Shown here: positions 6,746 to 13,762 of the stretch, piece by piece | How positions within the stretch are numbered: the first letter of the stretch is position 1 | Layout of the letters: the number at the start of each line of letters is the position of its first letter | Assembly: GCF_021474685.1 (NCBI RefSeq) | Contig: NZ_JAKEIT010000026.1 | Coordinates: 1 to 37,186 of the forward strand | Reading direction: 5' to 3' | DNA: 37,186 nucleotides | Source of the DNA: Tetragenococcus halophilus | GTDB taxonomy: Bacteria > Bacillota > Bacilli > Lactobacillales > Enterococcaceae | Made by a program: the position numbers and the translations under genes | The notes under the pieces: generated by a model | Seen by the model: the letters and a program-made list of their open reading frames with translations, nothing else | The model's database searches: none | What the model was told of the DNA's origin: nothing

Positions 6746-9502
6746 TTACCAGATTTTTACGCCAAATAGTTCTTTGATTCCTGACAAAATAAGTGTAGGT
6801 AATGCAGGAATAAATAAAACCATCAGATAAACGTATCCATCAAGTGGCGCTGTTCCCATAACTGTATTAAAGAATGGAATAATTGTAACTAGGAAAGAAC
6901 TAATTCCAGCAAACAATACAGCAGCTACTAAGTATTTATTTTCAAATGGATTACGTTCAAATAAAGTTCTCGTACTACGAGCATCAAAAACATGCCATAG
7001 TTGACCATAGACTAAGGTTAAGAAAGCGACTGTTTGTGCTTGATTACTTCCCATACCCTCATGAGCGGCCCAAAGGAATGCTACAAATACCAGTAGTCCC
7101 ATAAAGAAACCTCTAATCAATACACGAGACCAAGTATAATTAGCTAGAACTGATTCATTTGGATCACGCGGATCTTCATTCATAATATTTGCTTCAGGAA
7201 CGTCATAACCTAGAGAAAAGGACGGAACGGCGTCACTGACCATATTAACCCACAACACCATCAAAGCTGTTAGTGTAGGTGTTGCACCAGGTACATTGCC
7301 AATCGTTTGTGTGAAAAATAGCAACCCAATCATTATAGATAATACCTCAGCAACATTTGTCGTCAATTCGTGGCGGACAAAGTTTTTGATATTACCATAA
7401 ATTGTTCTTCCGCTTTTAACAGCATTTTCGATTGTTGTAAATTTATCATCTAGTAAAACTAAGTCTGCAGAATCTTTGGTTACTTCTGTTCCTGCAATCC
7501 CCATTGCAATACCGATATCTGCAACACGCAATGCAGGCGCATCGTTTACACCATCGCCTGTCATAGCTGTAATTTGACCGTCTCTTTGCAATTGTTTAAC
7601 AATACGTTGTTTGTGTTCTGGCGATACACGAGCATAAACATTGGTTGTTTTAACTGTTTCAAATAATTCATCGTCAGACATTTTTTCAATATCTGCTCCT
7701 CTAACAACAGGAGACGTTTTGCTATCGACAATACCTAACTCATATGCAATAGCTCGCGCTGTCTTTTCGTGGTCACCTGTAATCATAACAACTTCAACGT
7801 TAGCATTGTGTAATGTTTGAACAGATATTTTAACCTCTTCACGTGCTGGGTCAATGATACCTGCGACACCTGTTAAAATAAGAGAATGTTCTAGGGTATC
7901 TGTTGTACCATTCAAGGCTTCATCTTCAGTGATTTCTTTTTGACCAACAGAAAGTGTCCTTAAAGCATCGTCTGCATAGTCATCAACAATCGATAAGAAA
8001 TTGTTTTTTTCTTCTTCGGTTTGGTCAATTTTGCCATCCTTTAAAATGCCATTACTACGGTTGATCATAACATCAGGTGCACCCTTAGTATATAAGGTAT
8101 ATTTCCCATCTTCTTTTACAATGACACTCATCATTTTACGACTACTAGAAAATGGTAACGTACGGATAATTTCTTTGTCTTGTTCTAAATCTTCCCGACT
8201 AATATCTACTTTTTTCCCTAATACTGTTAGAGCTACTTCAGTTGGAAGTCCAAGAGGTGTGTATTCACCATTGTCATTTTCTTGTACAGAAGAATCATTA
8301 CATAAAACTGCACCATATAGAAAATCTCTTGAAGTAGCGACAGGATCTGTCCCTTGATTTTTAATTTCACCATTAGGATTATATCCTAAGCCAGTCACTT
8401 GATAATTATGTCCGTTTGCATAGTATTGGACAACAGTCATTTCATTTTTCGTTAATGTTCCGGTTTTATCAGAACAAATGTATGAAGTCGCACCTAAGGT
8501 TTCTACACTGTTTAATGATTTTATTAAACCCTTGTTTTTAGCCATTGCACTAGCGCCGATAGTCAAAACAATAGATAAAACGGCTGGCAACGCATCTGGA
8601 ATAGAAGCAACTGCTAGAGCGATTGCAGTCGATAGTACTGAACCAATCGATTCAAAACTCAACTCACCTGCTTGAATAATCCCTGCAATAAGAGTGAAAA
8701 CAACCACAACACCAGAAACCCACATAAGCGTCTTCGTTAATCTGTTAATAGTATTTTGTAGTGGAGAAGGTTTACTTTCAACCGATTCGATCATTTGCGC
8801 AATATTTCCTAGCTCGGTTTGTTGCCCAACTGCTACAACAACACCAATTCCTTGTCCATTAGAAACTGTAGAACCAGAAAAGCCCATATTGGTTCGATCG
8901 CCCAGTTCAGCATCTTCATTGATTGCTTCAGTATGTTTTTCAATTGCGTCAGCTTCACCTGTTAAATGAGATTCGATGACTTGTAATTCATTAACATCTA
9001 ACCAGCGCACATCTGCCTCAACGAAATCTCCCACTTGGTTATTTACAATATCTCCGACAACCATTTCATTAACATTAACAGTTTGCCATTTGCCATTACG
9101 TAACACCGTAGTATGTCGAGAGTTCATTTCTTTTAAGGCATTTAAACTCTTCCGAGCACTGATTTCTTGCCAAAAGCCTAGAAATGCATTAATGATAATC
9201 AAGATAAAAATAGCTGCTGCTTCATATAATGATTCAAGACCAGTTTCCATGTTACCTTGGACCTGAATATCATGAAAAGCACTTAATAAAGATAGAACAA
9301 TTGCGCCCATTAATACAATTACGATAGGTTCTTTAAAGTTTTTAAGAAAAACTTTCCAATATGGGTCCTCTTTTTTCTCAGGTAGTTTATTCTCACCAAA
9401 CTTTTCACGTTGTTGCGTTACTTGCTCGTCTGATAACCCATTGTCTAAATCAACATTAAAATCTTCTATTATCTTGTCTTTTGTTTGTTGATAAAGCTTC
9501 AC
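6746..9502 (-). CDS. P2A-type cation-transporting ATPase (probably Ca2+; Mn2+ or Na+ possible)
   Basis: A 918-aa P-type ATPase pump. Numbering from the upstream ATG (add 3 to the preferred product): N-terminal cation-ATPase domain 8-75; actuator motif LTGEA at 183-187 (A in place of the usual S); phosphorylated D348 in SDKTGTLT; nucleotide site KGAPD 476-480; hinge TGDGVNDAP 651-659. Transport-site residues: N719/E722 in M5 and N756/S759/D760 in M6, matching SERCA site II. The M4 motif is PDALP (305-309) instead of PEGLP, a conservative E-to-D change. The M8 site-I glutamate is not conserved, so one ion per cycle is expected. Start: the ATG at 9511 abuts the GAAAGG ribosome site, whereas GTG at 9502 has 8-nt spacing and is preferred. 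The 5' leader carries a long hairpin that may control expression. Confidence 0.93.
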   Translation of the reverse strand: MKLYQQTKDKIIEDFNVDLDNGLSDEQVTQQREKFGENKLPEKKEDPYWKVFLKNFKEPIVIVLMGAIVLSLLSAFHDIQVQGNMETGLESLYEAAAIFILIIINAFLGFWQEISARKSLNALKEMNSRHTTVLRNGKWQTVNVNEMVVGDIVNNQVGDFVEADVRWLDVNELQVIESHLTGEADAIEKHTEAINEDAELGDRTNMGFSGSTVSNGQGIGVVVAVGQQTELGNIAQMIESVESKPSPLQNTINRLTKTLMWVSGVVVVFTLIAGIIQAGELSFESIGSVLSTAIALAVASIPDALPAVLSIVLTIGASAMAKNKGLIKSLNSVETLGATSYICSDKTGTLTKNEMTVVQYYANGHNYQVTGLGYNPNGEIKNQGTDPVATSRDFLYGAVLCNDSSVQENDNGEYTPLGLPTEVALTVLGKKVDISREDLEQDKEIIRTLPFSSSRKMMSVIVKEDGKYTLYTKGAPDVMINRSNGILKDGKIDQTEEEKNNFLSIVDDYADDALRTLSVGQKEITEDEALNGTTDTLEHSLILTGVAGIIDPAREEVKISVQTLHNANVEVVMITGDHEKTARAIAYELGIVDSKTSPVVRGADIEKMSDDELFETVKTTNVYARVSPEHKQRIVKQLQRDGQITAMTGDGVNDAPALRVADIGIAMGIAGTEVTKDSADLVLLDDKFTTIENAVKSGRTIYGNIKNFVRHELTTNVAEVLSIMIGLLFFTQTIGNVPGATPTLTALMVLWVNMVSDAVPSFSLGYDVPEANIMNEDPRDPNESVLANYTWSRVLIRGFFMGLLVFVAFLWAAHEGMGSNQAQTVAFLTLVYGQLWHVFDARSTRTLFERNPFENKYLVAAVLFAGISSFLVTIIPFFNTVMGTAPLDGYVYLMVLFIPALPTLILSGIKELFGVKIW

Positions 9503-9528
9503 ATTCTTCATCCTTTCTCTTTTAACGA

Positions 9529-9601
9529 TAAAAACATAAAAAAGCGCAGTCCAACAAGATCTTCCTCACCCTTGGAAGAGATGTCTTGAAAGCTTGCGCT
9601 T
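9529..9601 (-). promoter_or_regulatory. Structured 5' leader / possible attenuator of the cation ATPase
   Basis: In the transcript leader, arms AAGCGCA and TGCGCTT (9595-9601 and 9542-9548) enclose an internal loop and then CAAGA/TCTTG and TCTTCC/GGAAGA helices separated by a 4-nt bulge and capped by an 8-nt loop (AAGGGTGA). A T-rich tract follows directly, then the ribosome site. A terminator-like hairpin between a promoter and the start codon suggests attenuation or a metal-sensing element. I could not match it to the manganese (yybP-ykoY) or magnesium (M-box) riboswitch consensus from memory. Confidence 0.55.
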
Positions 9602-9630
9602 CAACCTGTTTTTTATTTAAATACATAAAT

Positions 9631-9659
9631 ACTATAGCAAAAAAGTGTAATCTTGTCTA
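9631..9659 (-). promoter_or_regulatory. Promoter of the cation ATPase
   Basis: -35 TAGACA (9654-9659), 17-nt spacer, and -10 TATAGT (9631-9636) with an upstream TG giving an extended -10. This would start transcription near 9624, about 120 nt before the start codon. The 327-nt gap 9512-9838 is fully accounted for by this promoter, the leader hairpin and the aldehyde dehydrogenase terminator. Confidence 0.75.
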
Positions 9660-9740
9660 CTTAAAGTAGCCCTAATTTTACAATTGTTGTATTCATACTT
9701 ACTAGGATAAGATTTACCTTACAGTTTTATGGGATAAAAT

Positions 9741-9791
9741 TTAAAAAAGCGGGAGATAAAACCTTATTTCATAGGGGGTTATCTTCCGCTT
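9741..9791 (-). terminator. Aldehyde dehydrogenase terminator
   Basis: Thirteen-base arms (9779-9791 and 9747-9759) with one mismatch, a 19-nt loop and a T-tract on the minus strand, about 48 nt beyond the stop codon. Confidence 0.88.
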
Positions 9792-9838
9792 TCCTTTTTA
9801 TTACATTTGCTAGTCCTTATAAGTTAAGAAATTTCAAC

Positions 9839-11245
9839 TTATTTAAACAGCGCTTTAACCTCTAAATAATCTTCCAAACCATAAAGCCCATTTTCACGGC
9901 CGATACCGGATTGTTTATAACCACCAAATGGAGCTTTGGGTGAACGAGCACCGCCATTGACTGTAATATTTCCTGTTCTTAGTTGACGAGCGACATCCAT
10001 CGCTTCTTTTTCAGGTCCTACTACAGCGCCGGATAGACCATAAGAAGAATCATTGGCAATTTTAACAGCTTCTTCTTGTGTTTCATAAGTGATAACCACT
10101 AAAACAGGGCCGAAAATTTCTTCTTGGGCAATCGTCATATCGTTAGTAACATCTGTAAAGACAGTTGGTTCGACAAAGTACCCTTTGCGGTTGAGTCGAT
10201 TGCCTCCAAGGAATACATTTGCTCCTTCATCTATACCTGTTTGAATGTAATCCAAAACAGTATTCATTTGATCTTCAGATACCATAGGTCCTACTCGTGT
10301 ATCATCTTCAGCAGGATCGCCCACTTTAATATCCTTATAGTAATCTTGGATAACTTCTTTAGTTCTTTCAAGTTCATCTTTTGGAACTAATAAGCGAGTC
10401 AGTGCCGAACAAGTTTGCCCTTGATTATCCAAAACGGTACTTGCAGCTGATCTTACGGCTAATTGTAAATCGCCGCCTTTAAGATAAACCATAGGAGATT
10501 TGCCGCCTAATTCAAGAACTAATTTTTTCACTGAAGTTGCAGCATTTTCATATAGTCCTTTGCCGACAGCCGTTGAACCAGTAAAGGAGACAACAGCTAC
10601 ATCTGGATGCTTAGTCAAGTAATCTCCTGTATCACCACCGCTACCAGTTACTAAATTGAAGACGCCTTTTGGTAATCCTGCTTCTTCAATAATTTCTGCA
10701 TAAATGATCGCGGTAAGCGGCGTATTACTTGCCGGATTTACCACAACTGTATTTCCTGCAAGTAAAGCGGGTGTAATTTTACGTTGGATTTGGTTCATTG
10801 GGTAATTCCAAGGTGTCACACAAGCAACTACACCATAACCTTCTTTAATAATTGTCGCATTATCGACTTCTTCTTCAAAATTAAAATCTTTAAATTCGTC
10901 TAACGTTCCTTGAATTTCATTTAAGGATTGTGGCACTTGTCCATTTTGAGCAAATGTTTTAGAAGCGCCTAACTCTTGCACCATCGTATCAGCAATTTCG
11001 TCTTGACGATCTTCTATACCTTTTTTGATTTTTTCAATATATTTCGCACGTGTTTCAGGAGAAGTATTATTCCATTGTTCAAAAGCCGCTTTTGCAGCTG
11101 CGACCGCTTGATCTACATCTTTATGAGAAGCTTTGACCACCTTTGCAATCACTTCTTCATTTGCTGTGTTAATAACATCTGAATAATCATTGGATTGCGC
11201 ATCTTGCCACTTGCCATCATAAAATAATTTATCATATGTTTCCAT
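9839..11245 (-). CDS. NAD(P)-dependent aldehyde dehydrogenase
   Basis: A 468-aa member of the ALDH superfamily, oxidising aldehydes to acids. The catalytic cysteine is C279 in NQGQTCSALTR, the general base E245 in LELGGKSP, and the oxyanion asparagine N147 in TPWNYP. FTGSTAVG (about 222-229) is the cofactor-binding turn. The stretch usually written VxKPS reads VVVNPASNTP, with asparagine where the cofactor-binding lysine is expected. The ATG at 11245 is chosen because AAGGAGG lies 8 nt upstream; an in-frame TTG at 11266 would overlap that site. It stands alone, bounded by its terminator, downstream of the DUF1541 lipoprotein gene. Substrate is not predictable; the closest general group is succinate-semialdehyde/betaine-aldehyde-type enzymes. 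Confidence 0.92.
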   Translation of the reverse strand: METYDKLFYDGKWQDAQSNDYSDVINTANEEVIAKVVKASHKDVDQAVAAAKAAFEQWNNTSPETRAKYIEKIKKGIEDRQDEIADTMVQELGASKTFAQNGQVPQSLNEIQGTLDEFKDFNFEEEVDNATIIKEGYGVVACVTPWNYPMNQIQRKITPALLAGNTVVVNPASNTPLTAIIYAEIIEEAGLPKGVFNLVTGSGGDTGDYLTKHPDVAVVSFTGSTAVGKGLYENAATSVKKLVLELGGKSPMVYLKGGDLQLAVRSAASTVLDNQGQTCSALTRLLVPKDELERTKEVIQDYYKDIKVGDPAEDDTRVGPMVSEDQMNTVLDYIQTGIDEGANVFLGGNRLNRKGYFVEPTVFTDVTNDMTIAQEEIFGPVLVVITYETQEEAVKIANDSSYGLSGAVVGPEKEAMDVARQLRTGNITVNGGARSPKAPFGGYKQSGIGRENGLYGLEDYLEVKALFK

Positions 11246-11345
11246 GGTTATTTCCTCCTTGCTCAATTAAGCTGTTTTAAGCTCTACTTTTATTTTAACA
11301 AATCAGAAAAAACGCCACGAACAATTCATTTCATTCACTATACTG

Positions 11346-11990
11346 TTATTCTTCGTCTGCTGGTCCTAACTCGTCTTCTGTAACCCATTTATGGTTGGTG
11401 AATTCTTCGCTTCCGTCTGCGGGTTCAAAATCGATCATATAAGCTGGTCCTTCGTGAACACCAGTAATTTCAGCCTTTTGTCCTTGCATACCCGCCATAT
11501 GATCAGCAGTAAGCGTTACTTCGTCTCCTTCTTCATAATCTTCATTATCATCATCAGATTCCATCTCTTCTGCTACCACCCATTTATGATCTTCGATAGG
11601 TTCATCGCTACCTTCAGGTGTAAATGTTACTTGATACAAGGTGGTATCGTAAGCACCAGAGATGGTTGCCGTAACGCCTTCCATAATATCCATATGTGCA
11701 TCTGTAACTTCTACTTTATCCCCTACTGGATATTGCGGGTCACTTGCATCTTGCATATCTGATGGTTCATCTTCATTGCGGTTGTGGTCCATTTCCATAT
11801 CTCCATGATTCATGTGGCCGCTTGAGTCTTCCATATGTTGACCAGAATCGTCCATGTGGCTCATTTCGATACTTTCTGCAGTACTACTTGCTTGTTGTCC
11901 TTCTTGCCCATTATCATTATTACTGCAAGCGCCTAACAATGCAACAGCAGTGAATAATGTAACAAATGACAATACTTTCCCTCTCCTCAT
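11346..11990 (-). CDS. DUF1541 (YdhK-type) lipoprotein, probable copper-binding surface protein
   Basis: A 214-aa secreted lipoprotein. A basic start (MRRGK), hydrophobic h-region and lipobox LLGAC (cysteine near residue 22) are followed by a Met/His/Asp-rich linker (motifs MSHMDD, HMEDSSGHMNHGDMEMDH). Two homologous DUF1541 repeats follow, each with a VTADHMxGMxGxxAxIxG-like core and a closing HKWV motif (HKWVVAEE and HKWVTEDE). Met/His clusters suit Cu(I)/Cu(II) binding. The related staphylococcal CopL is, to my knowledge, a copper-binding DUF1541-type lipoprotein. The promoter overlaps a CopY-type box, which independently suggests copper control. ATG 11990 is chosen for its 9-nt distance to AAGGAG; the ATG at 11999 abuts that site. 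Confidence 0.88.
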   Translation of the reverse strand: MRRGKVLSFVTLFTAVALLGACSNNDNGQEGQQASSTAESIEMSHMDDSGQHMEDSSGHMNHGDMEMDHNRNEDEPSDMQDASDPQYPVGDKVEVTDAHMDIMEGVTATISGAYDTTLYQVTFTPEGSDEPIEDHKWVVAEEMESDDDNEDYEEGDEVTLTADHMAGMQGQKAEITGVHEGPAYMIDFEPADGSEEFTNHKWVTEDELGPADEE

Positions 11991-12022
11991 TTCTTTCATC
12001 TCCTTTTTTATTATCCATCTAC

Positions 12023-12052
12023 AATATAACATCGACATTTACATATGTAAAT
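12023..12052 (-). promoter_or_regulatory. Promoter with overlapping CopY-type operator (TACATATGTA)
   Basis: -35 TTTACA (12046-12051), 17-nt spacer and -10 TATATT (12023-12028) with an extended TG. A perfect 16-bp palindrome ATTTACATATGTAAAT (12037-12052) covers the -35 and the start of the spacer. Its core TACANNTGTA is the cop-box consensus of CopY-type copper-responsive repressors (related BlaI/MecI proteins use a similar core). Repression by promoter occlusion would be expected. Confidence 0.72.
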
Positions 12053-12073
12053 TTAAACAACTAAAACATTCCT

Positions 12074-12934
12074 CTATAACTGTTGTAAATAACGGCTCAT
12101 TAATTCCATATGATGCATGACAGAAGCTTTACGCATAACTCCCATACCAGGAAATTTTTCTTTATCAGCATAATCAAACAAAATCGCTAACCCTAAGGTG
12201 AGCTGTTCACTGCTTAAGAGACTACGCCAAGACTTTACTTCTTCCATTAATACTAAAAATTTCTCTTTTTGTGTCGCTGCTTCTTCTGACGATAGAAAAT
12301 GGTGGATGCGAAGAGTATCTTGAAAAAAATAAACGAGATGCAAACTTAATATCGGAGAGGGATAGCCTTTCTCATAATAAATACGATTATCGATTGAAAA
12401 ATCGCTAAATCCTACAAAACCTCTTTTTTTATAGTTTAAATAATCTGTGGAAAACAATTCATCAGGGCATTCTTGATAAAAATTAAGATTTGGTAAGCGA
12501 GTAAAATGATCTAAAGAAAGAATCTTGTCCCCTTTTATTTTACTTAGCAAACGAAACTCAGGTGGGACTAATACTTTTCTTTGATTATTTTCCCAATCAC
12601 TTGTTAAGGCAATGGAAGGCTGATCAATAATTAACATATGAGACCTTTGCGTCATGGTTTCTAGCGCCTGGCTAACAACACTTGCTTTTCTTGCTGGAAA
12701 AGATTCTAATTTAATATTCCCTGTTTCCGTATTAAACTCGCCTAACTGTGGATTTTGAATCAAGTAAATAGGGTGTTGGTAGTTTTGCGCGCTTAATAAA
12801 AATTTTTGAAAAGTAGCAGTATTTTTTACAGGTTCAATGATGGGCTGGATTTTTTCGGATAATAATCCCTTTTCTATCAGTTCTCGCAAGGCTAATAGAT
12901 CAAACTGCTTTCCTCTGAAATAAGGGTAATACAT
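12074..12934 (-). CDS. sce7725-family protein (Beta-protein-like), unknown function
   Basis: A 286-aa soluble protein opening with MYYPYFRGKQFDLLALREL, the start I associate with the sce7725 family (related to the Beta-protein family of phage and accessory loci). IIEPVK (about 32-37) and a later LSLHLVYF strand fit a TIM-barrel-like repeat layout, but no catalytic residues are obvious. Its ATG overlaps the stop of the upstream nuclease-like gene (TAATG), and its ribosome site GAGGAG lies inside that gene, so the two are translationally coupled. sce7725 proteins are typically paired with sce7726, itself nuclease-like; here a different nuclease-like protein takes that place. The biochemical role is unknown; a role in defence or DNA processing is inference from the pairing only. 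Confidence 0.75.
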   Translation of the reverse strand: MYYPYFRGKQFDLLALRELIEKGLLSEKIQPIIEPVKNTATFQKFLLSAQNYQHPIYLIQNPQLGEFNTETGNIKLESFPARKASVVSQALETMTQRSHMLIIDQPSIALTSDWENNQRKVLVPPEFRLLSKIKGDKILSLDHFTRLPNLNFYQECPDELFSTDYLNYKKRGFVGFSDFSIDNRIYYEKGYPSPILSLHLVYFFQDTLRIHHFLSSEEAATQKEKFLVLMEEVKSWRSLLSSEQLTLGLAILFDYADKEKFPGMGVMRKASVMHHMELMSRYLQQL

Positions 12935-13605
12935 TATTCATTCTCCTCTAAAAAGCGTTGTTCCAATTGAAAATATGCAGTTCGGGTTGCTTCTAGTTCC
13001 TCTTTTAGCGCTTCTACAGTCTGACTTTGTGTTTCTTCAATAAAACGATCATAGTAATTGACGCCGCCTCCAAACAAATCGTACTCTGGCTGACGTTTTT
13101 TCAACTCTTGATAAAGTTGTTTTGTCCCAAATACTCGCAAACCACGTGCTGTTTGTTTGGCTTTATTTACTTCTCGTGCCTGTGAGGTGATCAAACGATA
13201 AAGTAGTTCCTGTTCATTGACTTGCAAAGCTTGTTTTTGGGGCTTTTTCTCAGTAGTAAAAAAACCAGGAGCGCCTACATCCTCTGACAAGTAAGGATGA
13301 TAGACTAAAGCGCCGATATGAGAAGGAATTTCTTCACTTACCAGTGTGTATAGATTTTCTGGCAAAACAAAATAATTATAATGGCCAATAAACGAAAGTT
13401 TTGCTTTGGAGCGAAAATCAGATTTGCTGACTTTTAGTTCATAGCAGCGCCATTCGAATTGTTGCTGCTTGTTCAAATGACAGCTAAGCGTATCAACGAT
13501 TCCTTGTTCTTCAGGCATCGTAACTTCTTCGACAACTACAGCACCATTTTCTCTAATATAATAATAAAGTGTTTCTTCCATTTGTTTTGTTAATGGGGTT
13601 TTCAT
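12934..13605 (-). CDS. PD-(D/E)XK nuclease-like protein (MmcB-like) with C-terminal coiled coil
   Basis: A 223-aa protein. The N-terminal half carries a PD-(D/E)XK signature: E26/E27 in VVEEVTM, D38 in GIVDTLS, and E56-x-K58 in YELKVSKSDF, followed by a helix ending in GHYNYFVLPENLY. This layout is shared with MmcB-like DNA-repair and sce7726-type proteins. Residues about 130-185 form a basic helical region with GTKQLYQEL, possibly a winged-helix-like element. Residues about 190-222 form a predicted coiled coil, a likely partner-binding site. AAGGAGGG 5 nt before the ATG fixes the start. It is the first gene of a two-gene operon with the sce7725 protein. The nuclease assignment is by motif; activity is unproven. 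Confidence 0.7.
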   Translation of the reverse strand: MKTPLTKQMEETLYYYIRENGAVVVEEVTMPEEQGIVDTLSCHLNKQQQFEWRCYELKVSKSDFRSKAKLSFIGHYNYFVLPENLYTLVSEEIPSHIGALVYHPYLSEDVGAPGFFTTEKKPQKQALQVNEQELLYRLITSQAREVNKAKQTARGLRVFGTKQLYQELKKRQPEYDLFGGGVNYYDRFIEETQSQTVEALKEELEATRTAYFQLEQRFLEENE

Positions 13606-13625
13606 TTTAACCCTCCTTATGTTTT

Positions 13626-13668
13626 AGTATAGGATTTATTTCTTTAAAGAAAAAGATATTCTTTAAAG
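13626..13668 (-). promoter_or_regulatory. Candidate promoter/operator of the nuclease-sce7725 operon
   Basis: A -10 TATACT lies at 13626-13631. Two direct copies of CTTTAAAGAA (minus-strand sense; 13640-13649 and 13659-13668, 19-nt period) cover the -35 region. The nearer copy is part of a perfect 14-bp palindrome TTTCTTTAAAGAAA (13639-13652). The -35 itself is poor, as often seen where an activator or repressor binds. Confidence 0.45.
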
Positions 13669-13671
13669 TTT

Positions 13672-13730
13672 GTACAAAAACAAATAGAAACATCTCGTTT
13701 ACTATTTTAAGTAATTTAGATGCTTCTATT
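13672..13730 (-). terminator. Terminator of the ktrB gene
   Basis: Arms AATAGAAGCATCT and AGATGTTTCTATT (13718-13730 and 13683-13695, one mismatch) with a 22-nt loop, followed by TTTGTTTTTG on the minus strand. It begins about 30 nt after the ktrB stop. Confidence 0.7.
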
Positions 13731-13762
13731 AGTAATTGTCGCTTTTCTAGTTTTTCTAACCT

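Noticed and set aside
8001-9266. Several plus-strand open frames antisense to the cation ATPase
   Set aside because: They lack ribosome sites and recognisable sequence, and the opposite strand encodes a highly conserved P-type ATPase throughout.
9529-9660. Manganese (yybP-ykoY), magnesium (M-box) or T-box riboswitch before the ATPase
   Set aside because: The expected conserved cores were not found; the AAGGGTGA loop only superficially resembles a T-box AGGGTGG and there is no aminoacyl-synthesis gene.
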